Of a stretch of DNA of 64,000 nucleotides, positions 31,626 to 40,245 are shown piece by piece. How positions within the stretch are numbered: the first letter of the stretch is position 1; every line of letters begins with the position of its first letter. The notes beneath the pieces are model-generated. The model made no database searches. It was not told where the DNA came from and was given only the letters and a program-made list of their open reading frames with translations. A program made the translations under genes and the position numbers. Source of the stretch: Paenalcaligenes sp050487225. GTDB taxonomy: Bacteria > Pseudomonadota > Gammaproteobacteria > Burkholderiales > Burkholderiaceae_B. The stretch spans positions 372,001-436,000 of the forward strand of contig NZ_JBKQGY010000002.1 of the NCBI RefSeq assembly GCF_050487225.1, read 5' to 3'.

Positions 31626-32599
31626 CAGGCACCTCGCATACGTGGATCAACCACGACATACAGCAAATCTGTCAGCAAATTCAGCACTACCACCACGACA
31701 GAGGTACAAAAGAACACCCCTAGCAAGATCTGATAATCACGCTGCATCAATGCATCAAATGCCAATCTCCCTACGCCAGGCCACGCAAATACGGTCTCTA
31801 CCAGCACCGAACCACCGATGAGCTGACCTGCTTGCAAACCCGCCAACGTAATCACTGGCAACACCGCATTACGCAACTGGTGTACCCAGACGACGCGAGA
31901 CGATGACAAGCCCTTTGCCCATGCTGTTTTGACGTAGTCCGCCATTTGCACTTCGTTCATAGAAGCGCGCGTCATACGGGTATAGAGCGCAACGTTAAAA
32001 GCACCTAACGTCACGATGGGTAAGAACGCATGATGGGCAATATCTAGCCAGCGCGATACACCGGTTAAGGTAGACCCCATTTTTTCAAAGCCAAACGGCG
32101 GGAACCACGGCACATACACCGAGAAGATCAGCACCAGCATTAGCCCTACCCAGAAGATGGGTGTGGCATAAAACGCCAAAGAAGCGGCGGTAATTGCTGA
32201 GTCTTTCCATGTGCCTCTATAGCGGCTGGCTAATACGCCTAACAGCACACCTAATATCAACGACAATGCAAAGGCCGGTAATGCCAAAATCAAGGTGGCA
32301 GGCAACCTGTCTGCAATCAAATCCCACACAGGTTGTTGCTGCCTATAACTGAAGCCCAAATCAAAACTTGCCATGGACTTCAAGTAGCTACCCAATTGCA
32401 CAATCACCGGTTGGTCTAAGTTGAACTCCTTGCGCAGTTGATCCAAAAACTGTTGATCCGAGGCACCAGCCTCCCCAGCCAGAACACTGACTGGGTCGCC
32501 TGGGGCCATACGTACCAACGTGAAGTTAATCACCAGTACTGCTACCAACACCGTCAAGGATTTCAGCAGAACAGGAATGGCTGCCAACACATACCTCAT
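31625..32599 (-). CDS. ABC transporter permease, DppB-like
   Basis: The 324-residue protein has the DppB N-terminus (LTVLVAVLVINFTLVRMAPGDPVSVLAGE), six helices and the EAA motif region DYVKTAWAKGLSSSRVVWVHQLRNAVLPVITL (about 216-247). It forms the transmembrane pore together with the next gene product. It is preceded by the binding-protein gene at 12 bases. Confidence 0.93.
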   Translation of the reverse strand: MRYVLAAIPVLLKSLTVLVAVLVINFTLVRMAPGDPVSVLAGEAGASDQQFLDQLRKEFNLDQPVIVQLGSYLKSMASFDLGFSYRQQQPVWDLIADRLPATLILALPAFALSLILGVLLGVLASRYRGTWKDSAITAASLAFYATPIFWVGLMLVLIFSVYVPWFPPFGFEKMGSTLTGVSRWLDIAHHAFLPIVTLGAFNVALYTRMTRASMNEVQMADYVKTAWAKGLSSSRVVWVHQLRNAVLPVITLAGLQAGQLIGGSVLVETVFAWPGVGRLAFDALMQRDYQILLGVFFCTSVVVVVLNLLTDLLYVVVDPRMRGA

Positions 32600-32611
32600 G
32601 TAGTGCTCCTG

Positions 32612-34189
32612 TTACGGTTCCAGATAGGTGGTCGCAAAGTTCTCAGCCACTCCAATCGCGGAGGTGGTGACGTTTTTCACTTTGCTATTGGTAATGGTGG
32701 GGAATGACAGCTCTACCAGCCAAATAGCAGGCGAGTCCTCCAGCAACAGCGCGTTGGCTTGCTCGTAGAGCGCCTTGCGTTTGGCCTGATCGTTTTCTAC
32801 CGCTGCGGCGGCAAACAATCTATCCACTTCAGGGTTCTCGTAGCCCGATGCATTGCTGCCATAAATACCCTGACGAATGTTGTTACTCAAGTAGGTACGG
32901 TCTACGCCCAAGGCCGGATCCGAGTACTGATACAAGTACACCACGACCATCTCGAAGTCCCAGTCGGCATAACGTCGTGCCCAGTTCCCCGCATCGGTAC
33001 TTTCTAACACCACCTCTACCCCCACTTTAGAGAGCGAGTTTTTGATGTACTCAGACACCTTATTCCACGTATCACCGTAGGGCAGCCCTAACAGTTTCAC
33101 CGTGGCACGCTTACCGTCTGCATCAGGTTTTAACCCCATTTCATCCAGCAAAGCGATGGCTTTATCTGGATTAAATTCATAACCAGTCGCATCGTTGTCG
33201 TGATACTTAGTGACTGAAGAAATTGGCCCTGTGGCAGGTCGTGCGGCACCAAAGAAAATACGCTTGGCGATAAAGTCTTTATCAATGGCGTATTGCATAG
33301 CCTGACGGAATCGTTTGTCGGCCAATGGGCCATCGCGGTGATTCAGCTCTATAAAGGCTTGAGGGCCTGCAAACTCATAGCCCTTGTGGGTAATAGCCAG
33401 GTCTGGATTACCTTGCAACTGGGGCAAAAAGGCAAAATCAATATCCCCAAAACTGGCTACTTGCACTGAACCATTTTCCAACGCCAACAACCGTGATGCG
33501 GCATCAGGAATCACCTGAAAATAAATGCTATCCAGATACGGCAAACCTTCCTGCCAATACTGATCATTACGAACCACTTGCACATAACGACCACGCTGCC
33601 ACTCTTTAAATTTAAACGGCCCTGTACCAATAGGCGTTTGGTTCGCAGGGTTGTTGCGATAGTCTGTGCCTTTGTACAAATGCGCAGGCATCATGGGGGC
33701 GCTAGACACTTCTAGCGTATTGATGAACGGTGCAAACGGCTCTTTCAACGTGATGACTACCGTATGCTCATCAGGAAGCTCTATACGCTCTACGCGAGAC
33801 AGATTCGCCCGTGCTCGTGAGTGAGTATCGGCCAACATATCTTGCAATGAGAAACGCACATCTTCAGAGGTAAACGGCTGACCATCGTGCCACGTCACCC
33901 CTTCTTGCAAGTGAAAGGTATAAGTCAAACCATCTGGACTAATTTCCCACGATTTAGCTAGGCCAGGTTGCGGGTTCAGTTCAAAATCGTAGGTAAGCAA
34001 TCCTTCGTAGATTTTCCCTGCGGCGATCTGCGTAGGGGTTTGTTGATTCAGCGCGTAAATCAGAGAAGGCGGTTCTGGATTCAGAATCACGTTTATAGAA
34101 CCGCCTGCCGTTTGCGCCACGCTATGGCTTGCTACTGCCAATGCGGCACACCCTAATGCGCTTTGCCACCATGTCATTGTGCTCTTCAT
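32612..34189 (-). CDS. extracellular solute-binding protein, family 5 (peptide/opine type)
   Basis: A longer frame begins at 34246, but AGGAG six bases before the ATG at 34189 and a clean signal peptide (TWWQSALGCAALAVASHSVAQT) fix the start, giving 525 residues. Family-5 signatures include LAKSWEISPDGLTYTFHLQEGVTWHDGQPFTSEDVRFSL and IGTGPFKFKEWQRG. Such proteins bind peptides, opines, amino-sugars or amine derivatives. Here the operon contains a deacetylase, kinase and PLP enzyme, so an acylated amine or small peptide-like compound is a reasonable guess. It is the receptor of the importer encoded by the next three genes. Confidence 0.92.
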   Translation of the reverse strand: MKSTMTWWQSALGCAALAVASHSVAQTAGGSINVILNPEPPSLIYALNQQTPTQIAAGKIYEGLLTYDFELNPQPGLAKSWEISPDGLTYTFHLQEGVTWHDGQPFTSEDVRFSLQDMLADTHSRARANLSRVERIELPDEHTVVITLKEPFAPFINTLEVSSAPMMPAHLYKGTDYRNNPANQTPIGTGPFKFKEWQRGRYVQVVRNDQYWQEGLPYLDSIYFQVIPDAASRLLALENGSVQVASFGDIDFAFLPQLQGNPDLAITHKGYEFAGPQAFIELNHRDGPLADKRFRQAMQYAIDKDFIAKRIFFGAARPATGPISSVTKYHDNDATGYEFNPDKAIALLDEMGLKPDADGKRATVKLLGLPYGDTWNKVSEYIKNSLSKVGVEVVLESTDAGNWARRYADWDFEMVVVYLYQYSDPALGVDRTYLSNNIRQGIYGSNASGYENPEVDRLFAAAAVENDQAKRKALYEQANALLLEDSPAIWLVELSFPTITNSKVKNVTTSAIGVAENFATTYLEP

Positions 34190-34270
34190 TGTCTGCTCCT
34201 TATCGTTGTATAGGGACGCCTGCCTTATAAACAGTGCGTTTTCCACGGGATGTATCCCCCGTTTTCAAAG

Positions 34271-35533
34271 CTAGTTCACCGCATTGATCTGCTGCAATTG
34301 CTGCTGCAATACCTCCATAAATAGGCTGACGTGCTCCTTGGCAAATACCAAAGGCGGTCGTATTTTCAGTGCGTCATTTTTCTGCCCACACGTACCTATT
34401 AAGATGCCTTCTTGGCGTAACCCATTGACCAGCAGCACCGCCAATTCTGAAGCGGTATGTGTGTCGTTCCCCTGCAAAGCAATAGACCAATACAAGCCAG
34501 AGCCTCGCACGGCCTGCACCAGTTCATGAGTGGTCAGTGCATGCAAGTGTTGGCCTAAGTCATTGCCTACTTGCTGCACATGCTGGGTGGCATTTAATTT
34601 ATGCAGCTCGTGCAGCACAGCCAACCCTACGGCTGCCGATACGGTGTTGCCCCCAAAGGTGTTGAAGTAGCGACAACGCGTGCCGAAATCGTGCAACCAC
34701 TGCTCTCTCACGACGACGGCGCCTATAGGATGCCCATTGCCCATAGGCTTACCCAAAGTCACCATGTCGGGAATCACATCGTCTTGCTGAAAAGCCCACC
34801 ACTGGCCGCCCACTCGGGCAAAGCCACCCTGCACCTCATCTGCAATAAATAAACCGCCGTGCTGACGCACGACTTTTGCTGCTGCGGCCAATACACCTTG
34901 GCTGGGTAGATACAGCCCATCACTGGCAAAAACGGTGTCCACCATGAGTGCACACACCGGCACACCTTTAGCTGCCAGACGCTGCGCAGCCGCATCCACC
35001 ACTGCAGCAAATTCACTGGCAATTTCAGTTGCACTGCCCTGCAAACTGGTGGGTGCTGGTACAACCTCCACATGCTCGGCCACAGGTCGTAGCGAGGGCG
35101 ACATATCGGCCAATAAACTGGTCACGCCGTGATAGGCATTTTGTGTCACGATCACCCCGCGTCTGCCTGTCACTTCGTGGGCAATACGCAGTGCCAAGTC
35201 GTTGGCTTCACTGCCTGTGCACGTAAAGACAGCACGGTTCAACTCTTTGGGAAATAGTGCAAGCAGTTGCTCGGCATACGCCACCACGTTTTCATGCAAG
35301 TAACGCGTATGGGTATTCAAAATACTGGCCTGCTGAGTCATGGCCTGTACAACTGCGGGATTAGCATGACCCACTACTGGCACGTTGTTGTACATATCTA
35401 GATAGCGTTTGCCATCTATATCTTCCAACCATACGCCTTCACCTCGCACCAAATGCACGGGCTGTTCATAGAACAACCGGTAGGCAGTACCTAAGACTTT
35501 TCGTCTTTCCAATAAAGATGTATTCGTTGTCAT
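34271..35533 (-). CDS. class-III PLP enzyme, phospho-lyase/aminotransferase family
   Basis: The 420-residue fold-type I PLP protein begins LLERRKVLGTAYRLFYEQPVHLVRGEGVWLEDIDGKRYLDMYNNV, the beginning typical of the ethanolamine-phosphate / 5-phosphohydroxylysine phospho-lyase branch. PLP-site elements are FTCTGSEANDLALR, DEVQGGFAR (D232) and LGKPMGNGHPIG (Schiff-base K262). In that branch a phosphorylated amino alcohol loses phosphate and ammonia to give an aldehyde. The kinase gene upstream overlaps it by four bases, a kinase/lyase pair also seen fused in some proteins. A plain omega-aminotransferase remains possible. Confidence 0.85.
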   Translation of the reverse strand: MTTNTSLLERRKVLGTAYRLFYEQPVHLVRGEGVWLEDIDGKRYLDMYNNVPVVGHANPAVVQAMTQQASILNTHTRYLHENVVAYAEQLLALFPKELNRAVFTCTGSEANDLALRIAHEVTGRRGVIVTQNAYHGVTSLLADMSPSLRPVAEHVEVVPAPTSLQGSATEIASEFAAVVDAAAQRLAAKGVPVCALMVDTVFASDGLYLPSQGVLAAAAKVVRQHGGLFIADEVQGGFARVGGQWWAFQQDDVIPDMVTLGKPMGNGHPIGAVVVREQWLHDFGTRCRYFNTFGGNTVSAAVGLAVLHELHKLNATQHVQQVGNDLGQHLHALTTHELVQAVRGSGLYWSIALQGNDTHTASELAVLLVNGLRQEGILIGTCGQKNDALKIRPPLVFAKEHVSLFMEVLQQQLQQINAVN

Positions 35534-36588
35534 TGCTGCTCTGCTCCTGTTCGGGAGGGCTCCCAGAACGTCATTAACTGTTTGAACAATGCTTCGGCCT
35601 CTGACCTACTGCGCAAGATATAGGTGCTGTTGGCAGGAAACTGAGCGGCGCGCCACGACGTAATCACAATGCGCTGCACCAACCGCGCCATCACTAAATC
35701 TATGACGGCAGTACGCTCTTGCTCGGTCAGCTCCAATACTTCGCCATACCCCGCCATCACGGCATCCAAAACCGCTAACGGGTTTTCCCCTCTGCTCATT
35801 TGGTACGATGCGGCGACTGCCAACTCAGCAATACGCGGGGCGTACACCATGTCCCCAAAATCCAGCACCCCTACTACCCGTCTACCTTCGGCACAGCTCA
35901 ACATATTGCTGGGCGATAGATCGTTATGAATGACCTGCTGTGGCAAGGTCTGTAAGAACGGTTGTATCTGCTGCTCAAACTGCTGCATAAATCGTTGCAC
36001 GGCATCATGTAGCGCAGGCTGCTCAATCACCGAAAGCATAGGTTTCAGCAATGGCAACTGCGTGACATCCCACAAAAATGGTCGATGAGCGCCCACATGT
36101 GTAAAGGGCTGCATCGCACAGGTGAGTTGTGCTGTGGCCCGACCTATGTCACGCCATACCTCAGGCTCAGCTTTCAATTGGCTACCAGGTGAACCGTCTA
36201 AATAGCTGTAAGCCCGCACTCGTACCGCACCGTCAGACAACTCTATATCTAACCAGTCTTGCGACGTCAGGCTAGACGGGATATGCACGGGCACTTCCCG
36301 CTCAAAATGATGCTCAGCAAAATGCTTGAGTACCGCCACCTGCATAGCAATTTCTTCGGTGCTTTCTGCATGGTTGATGAACTTCAGCGTCAGACAACGG
36401 CCAGCGTCGCTGCGCACCATAAAGTTTCTATCCCGCTCCCCGCTTAGAGCTTTGATCTCTTGCGCACCACCAAAATGGCTTCGCATCACACATAAGGCCT
36501 CATCGTGGCTCACATGCGGGGGCGAGGTGGTTAGCAATGCATTGGTCACAGCAATCGCCGAGTTTTTGGACGGCACAAAAGTGGTCAT
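35530..36588 (-). CDS. APH-fold small-molecule kinase (hydroxylysine/ethanolamine kinase-like)
   Basis: The 352-residue protein has the aminoglycoside-phosphotransferase/choline-kinase fold: a nucleotide loop near LSGERDRNFMVRS, the Brenner catalytic motif VIHNDLSPSNML (H221, D223), and the metal-binding VLDFGDM (D243). Its pairing with a class-III PLP phospho-lyase matches the hydroxylysine kinase (AGPHD1/HYKK-like) and ethanolamine kinase routes rather than antibiotic resistance. It is the first gene of the minus-strand operon. The GntR regulator is divergent, and two GntR-type palindromes lie between them. Confidence 0.85.
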   Translation of the reverse strand: MTTFVPSKNSAIAVTNALLTTSPPHVSHDEALCVMRSHFGGAQEIKALSGERDRNFMVRSDAGRCLTLKFINHAESTEEIAMQVAVLKHFAEHHFEREVPVHIPSSLTSQDWLDIELSDGAVRVRAYSYLDGSPGSQLKAEPEVWRDIGRATAQLTCAMQPFTHVGAHRPFLWDVTQLPLLKPMLSVIEQPALHDAVQRFMQQFEQQIQPFLQTLPQQVIHNDLSPSNMLSCAEGRRVVGVLDFGDMVYAPRIAELAVAASYQMSRGENPLAVLDAVMAGYGEVLELTEQERTAVIDLVMARLVQRIVITSWRAAQFPANSTYILRSRSEAEALFKQLMTFWEPSRTGAEQQ

Positions 36589-36622
36589 AGCATCTACACA
36601 AAGAAATGATTATTTTTGATGC

Positions 36623-36717
36623 ATGATACATCATAAATTTTTTCAATCTTAATGATCGTTAACCCTATTGGGGTTGAACCCGGCAAAATACGTCTAAAAT
36701 GTTTTATGATGCATCAA
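36623..36717. promoter_or_regulatory. two matching palindromes, candidate GntR operators
   Basis: ATGAT-AC-ATCAT at 36623-36634 and ATGAT-GC-ATCAA at 36706-36717 share the same arms, 83 bases apart, in the 202-base region between the divergent operon and the GntR gene. Repetition of one unusual palindrome in a regulator's divergent region supports an operator role, possibly with looping. Confidence 0.6.
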
Positions 36718-36790
36718 CAAAGAAAAACCGCAGTCTGTAGATGCGGTATCCTGTGGCTTCTTTCTGCTGGCTTTTTATTCTTTAGCGACC

Positions 36791-37474
36791 ATGTCACCTC
36801 CTGCCCCTACTACACCCACTTTCAGCACGGTCAAACACGAAAACATGGGAAGTCAGGTGTACCTGATTCTTTCTCTTGCCTTAATAGAAGGTAGGCTCAA
36901 ACCTGGTGAGCGTTTGCGCATTCGTGAGTTAGCCGAGGAAATGGGTACTAGCGTTACGCCTGTACGTGATGCCATTTTGCGCTTGGTGCAGGATGGGGCA
37001 TTGATTATGCGTAGCGCACGAGACATCAGAGTGAAGCAGATCTCGCTGGCTGAGTACCTTGAGATCCGTGACATACGGCTGGAACTAGAAGGTATGGCCG
37101 CCGCCCGAGCCGCAGAAAAAGCCACGCCTGCCGATGTAGAACGCCTAGAACAATTAATTACTGAAAATGAAGATGCCATTAAACAAGGCGAACTCATTAC
37201 GGCAACGGGGCTCAATCAACGCTTTCACTTTGAATACTGCAAAATTGCCGATATGCCTATCCTGCTGGATATCTTGCGCAGACTGTGGCTCAAGATGGGG
37301 CCACTGATTGCCGAGGTCTATAGCGATGGCGGCCGTGACATGATTGATGGCCACTACGCCTTGATTGACGCGATGCGTAATCGTGACGGCCAAGCAGCGC
37401 GTATTGCGGTGCAAACCGATATTTTGTCTGGCGGGCAAGCCATCCTAGAACTCAAACGTCGCCAAGAACTCTAA
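36791..37474 (+). CDS. GntR family regulator, FCD (FadR) subfamily
   Basis: The 227-residue regulator has an N-terminal winged helix (about 22-83: SQVYLILSLALIEGRLKPGERLRIRELAEEMGTSVTPVRDAILRLVQDGAL). A C-terminal all-helical FCD effector domain follows (about 90-220) with metal-site-type Asp/His residues (EIRDIRLELEG, NQRFHFEYCKIA, DGHYALIDAM). FCD regulators usually respond to carboxylates or amino acids and repress catabolic operons. Divergence from the kinase/PLP-enzyme/transporter/deacetylase operon makes that its target. A second ATG at 36845 would cut 18 residues; the longer form is kept. Confidence 0.9.
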   Translation: MSPPAPTTPTFSTVKHENMGSQVYLILSLALIEGRLKPGERLRIRELAEEMGTSVTPVRDAILRLVQDGALIMRSARDIRVKQISLAEYLEIRDIRLELEGMAAARAAEKATPADVERLEQLITENEDAIKQGELITATGLNQRFHFEYCKIADMPILLDILRRLWLKMGPLIAEVYSDGGRDMIDGHYALIDAMRNRDGQAARIAVQTDILSGGQAILELKRRQEL

Positions 37475-37527
37475 AAGCACACAACGTTAAACATATACAA
37501 ACAGCCACAAACTCCCTACGTTAGGCG

Positions 37528-37557
37528 TTGGATTCACCCTGTAAATTCCTCTACAAT
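37528..37557 (+). promoter_or_regulatory. candidate sigma-70 promoter of the DyP-encapsulin operon
   Basis: TTGGAT (37528-37533) and TACAAT (37552-37557) are spaced by 18 bases, about 80 bases before the peroxidase start. A TTGACA further on (37561) lacks a matching -10. No Fur-like or OxyR-like site is evident here. Confidence 0.45.
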
Positions 37558-37636
37558 GAATTGACAGCGGCCCTGTTTAGTACACGTGGCAGGGTCTTAG
37601 ATTCAACAGAGTTTTTCAACACCAGCGTCGGAGCTC

Positions 37637-38677
37637 ATGTCCTCTACAAACCCACAACCACAAGCTGTGGTAGCACCCATTACGCGCAGCGCTATCTACA
37701 TTGTTGCCACTCTGGCTCCTAGCTCTGAACAAGACGACAAAATCCGCGCCTTATGCGGCAACTTGGCGGCTTTGGTACGTTCAGTAGGTCACCGCGTTTC
37801 TACAGGCCACCTTTCCTGTGTCTGTGGTTTCAGCGATAACGGCTGGGATCGTCTGTTTGGCAACCCCCGCCCTGCTGATCTGCACCCTTTCCGCGAATTT
37901 CACGCGGGCGATCGTCAAGCACCTGCTACGCCAGGCGACATTTTGTTCCACATCCGTGCCGAACAAATGGATCTGTGCTTCGAGCTAGCTACCCAAATCA
38001 TGAATCAATTGGGCGATGCCATCACAGTGGTAGACGAAGTACACGGTTTCCGTTATTTCGACATGCGCAGCATGGTAGGTTTTGTGGATGGCACCGAAAA
38101 CCCAGCAGGCCAAGAAGCCGCTGACTTCACTCTGATTGGTGATGATGACCCTGACTTCGCCGGCGGCAGCTACGTGTTAATACAAAAGTACCTACACGAT
38201 ATGGATGGCTGGAACCAACTGCCTGTAGAAACTCAAGAACGCATTATTGGCCGCACCAAGCTCTCTGATATTGAGCTAGATGATGCGGTGAAACCTACCT
38301 CGTCACACAGCTCGTTGACCACGTTGGAAGACGAAAACGGCAACGAAATCAAAATTCTGCGCGACAACATGCCATTTGGTAAACCTGGCTCTGGTGAGTT
38401 TGGTACTTACTTTATCGGCTATGCCCGCAAGCCTGACCCTATAGAACAAATGCTGGAAAACATGGTGATTGGTCGCCCACCAGGCAACTACGATCGCCTG
38501 CTGGACTTCAGCCGCGCTGTCACCGGCGGCCTGTTCTTTGTACCTTCTGCCGAACTCATGGAAGAGCTGGAAGAACGCACACCCGACAGCCAACCTGAAG
38601 CCCCCCCAGCTGCTGACGCACCTGCCGCTGTCCCCCACAACGGCTCCCTGAACATTGGTTCTCTAAAAGGACAGTAA
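37637..38677 (+). CDS. DyP-type haem peroxidase with encapsulin-targeting C-terminus
   Basis: The 346-residue dye-decolorising peroxidase has the GxxDG signature GFVDGTENPAG (148-158, catalytic D151), the proximal haem-ligand candidate H224 (in PTSSHSSL) and the distal Arg R242 (in ILRDNMPFG). The core ends near residue 313. A Pro/Ala-rich linker (about 315-335) leads to a tail GSLNIGSLKGQ (336-346), which matches the encapsulin cargo-loading consensus (S-L-x-I-G-S-L-K). There is no signal peptide, consistent with cytosolic packaging. The encapsulin shell gene begins one base after the stop. Together they should form a peroxidase-loaded nanocompartment, probably for oxidative-stress protection. 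Confidence 0.95.
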   Translation: MSSTNPQPQAVVAPITRSAIYIVATLAPSSEQDDKIRALCGNLAALVRSVGHRVSTGHLSCVCGFSDNGWDRLFGNPRPADLHPFREFHAGDRQAPATPGDILFHIRAEQMDLCFELATQIMNQLGDAITVVDEVHGFRYFDMRSMVGFVDGTENPAGQEAADFTLIGDDDPDFAGGSYVLIQKYLHDMDGWNQLPVETQERIIGRTKLSDIELDDAVKPTSSHSSLTTLEDENGNEIKILRDNMPFGKPGSGEFGTYFIGYARKPDPIEQMLENMVIGRPPGNYDRLLDFSRAVTGGLFFVPSAELMEELEERTPDSQPEAPPAADAPAAVPHNGSLNIGSLKGQ

Positions 38678-38678
38678 T

Positions 38679-39482
38679 ATGAACAACCTGCATCGTGAAT
38701 TAGCCCCTATTTCCAGTGCCGCTTGGGAACAAATCGAGGAAGAAATAGCGCGCACCTTCAAGCGCTCTGTTGCTGCTCGCCGTGTCGTGGATTTAAAAGG
38801 CCCTAGTGGTGTTGAGCAATCTGGCGTGGGTACAGGTCATTTGTTGAACCTAACCTCCCCACACAAAGGTGTGAACGCCAAAGTGCGTGAAGTTAAAGCG
38901 TTGGTAGAGCTCACCGTACCCTTCGAGTTGCAACGCGACGAGATCGATAACGTAGAACGCGGCTCTAACGACTCCGACTGGCAACCTGCTAAAGATGCCG
39001 CCACAAAACTTGCCTTTGCTGAAGACCAAGCTATTTTTGATGGTTATAAAGCGGCTGGTATTCAAGGGATTCGCGAAGGTTCCTCTAACGCGGGTATCGC
39101 TCTGCCTAAAGACATCACCGACTACCCTGCTGCCATTGGTAAAGCGTTGCAGACACTACGTTTAGAAGGTGTGGATGGCCCTTACTCTGTGCTGTTGGGC
39201 GCTGATGCCTATACCGCGCTGACCGAAGCCAGCGACGGCGGCTACCCGGTTATCGAACACATTAAGCGCATTATCAGTGGCGACATCATTTGGGCACCCG
39301 CATTAAACGGTGGCTGCGTACTGTCTACCCGTGGTGGCGACTTTGAAATGCACCTAGGCCAAGAGCTGTCCATCGGCTACCAAAGCCATACAGACAAAGT
39401 GGTACGTTTGTACCTGCGCGAAACTCTGACTTTCTTGATGCTGACTAGCGAAGCATCGGTGTCTTTGACACTGAAAGCCTAA
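38679..39482 (+). CDS. family 1 encapsulin shell protein
   Basis: The 267-residue shell protein has the HK97 capsid-like fold. The N-terminus MNNLHRELAPISSAAWEQIEEEIARTFKRSVAARRVVDL is the conserved cargo-binding arm, followed by ... VEQRGI-like E-loop positions, the P-domain (WQPAKDAATKLAFAEDQAIFDGY, KALQTLRLEG, YSVLLGADAYTAL) and a C-terminal LYLRETLTFLMLTSEASVSL. The length is right for family 1 shells. A ribosome site AAAGGA lies six bases before the ATG, overlapping the end of the peroxidase gene, and the two genes are one base apart. The shell is expected to self-assemble and take up the peroxidase through its tail. Confidence 0.96.
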   Translation: MNNLHRELAPISSAAWEQIEEEIARTFKRSVAARRVVDLKGPSGVEQSGVGTGHLLNLTSPHKGVNAKVREVKALVELTVPFELQRDEIDNVERGSNDSDWQPAKDAATKLAFAEDQAIFDGYKAAGIQGIREGSSNAGIALPKDITDYPAAIGKALQTLRLEGVDGPYSVLLGADAYTALTEASDGGYPVIEHIKRIISGDIIWAPALNGGCVLSTRGGDFEMHLGQELSIGYQSHTDKVVRLYLRETLTFLMLTSEASVSLTLKA

Positions 39483-39522
39483 GCGTACCCAGCACTGGCA
39501 TCCCACACGGTGATGCCATCCT

Positions 39523-39563
39523 CACAAAGGCGTGCCTCATCATGAGCACGCCTTTGTGTTTTC
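39523..39563 (+). terminator. intrinsic terminator of the encapsulin operon
   Basis: CACAAAGGCGTGC (39523-39535) pairs perfectly over 13 bp with GCACGCCTTTGTG (39546-39558) around a 10-base loop, followed by TTTTC. Confidence 0.9.
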
Positions 39564-39705
39564 TGCTGTGCCTCTTCTCATCCGCACAACGCTTTGCAGG
39601 CAAGGGCGTATCTGTCGCATTTCGATGCCAGTACGCTGCATATTGCGGTTTCATCTCGCGACACACTTGTACCTAAACGTATTTCTGCCGCATAATCCCA
39701 CGTTG

Positions 39706-39724
39706 TTATTGATAATCATTTCTA
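39706..39724 (+). promoter_or_regulatory. Fur-box-like site before the second FecI-type gene
   Basis: TTATTGATAATCATTTCTA matches the GATAATCATT core of the Fur consensus well. It lies 15 bases upstream of the chosen sigma-factor start. Confidence 0.7.
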
Positions 39725-39738
39725 TTTGTGGCGGTGGC

Positions 39739-40233
39739 ATGAAAAGCCGTTCCCCCCGGCATAAAGGCTGGCTGGCACACTACACAGAGCTTATTAGCTC
39801 GTGGGCAAAAAAACACCCGCACTCTCCTGACGCCGAAGACGCGGTGCAGGATGTAGCGGTAAACATGATTCAGATGGAACACTCTGCCGTCGACTACATG
39901 CGTGCCTACTTATTTCGCAGCGCCATCAATGGCGTGAACCGCCAGCATATACAACGACAAAAAGTCAGCCTGCTCTCGCTGGATGAACTAGAGGAAGAAG
40001 ATCACCCTCTGGTGTCCCATGTAGAAACAGATGCCTATGCCTCTGAGCTCACCCAGCGCGTACAGCACGCTCTGGCCGAGCTACCCGTCAAACAACAACA
40101 AGTTTTTGCATGGCACCGCTTAGAAGGCTGGACCGTGCCAGAAATTGCAGAACATATGCAACTTTCAGTCAGTAGTGTGGAAAAATACCTCAGTGCTGCC
40201 CTGCGACATCTTCAACAACGTTTACGCGAGTAG
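39739..40233 (+). CDS. FecI-type ECF sigma factor (second copy)
   Basis: The 164-residue sigma factor has region 2 (SPDAEDAVQDVAVNMIQMEHS; YMRAYLFRSAINGVNRQHIQRQK) and region 4 (LPVKQQQVFAWHRLEGWTVPEIAEHMQLSVSSVEKYLSAALRHL). The open frame extends upstream to 39532, but that part runs through the encapsulin terminator and the Fur box. The ATG at 39739 gives the same N-terminus (HKGWLAHYTEL-SW) as the paralogue at 9.7-10.2 kb. It precedes a FecR and a TonB receptor on the same strand and should activate the receptor gene under iron limitation with ligand present. Confidence 0.9.
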   Translation: MKSRSPRHKGWLAHYTELISSWAKKHPHSPDAEDAVQDVAVNMIQMEHSAVDYMRAYLFRSAINGVNRQHIQRQKVSLLSLDELEEEDHPLVSHVETDAYASELTQRVQHALAELPVKQQQVFAWHRLEGWTVPEIAEHMQLSVSSVEKYLSAALRHLQQRLRE

Positions 40234-40245
40234 CACGCATAGAAG

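Noticed and set aside
35530..36588. Aminoglycoside resistance gene
   Set aside because: It has the APH fold, but operon context with a PLP phospho-lyase-like enzyme and importer points to metabolic kinase activity.
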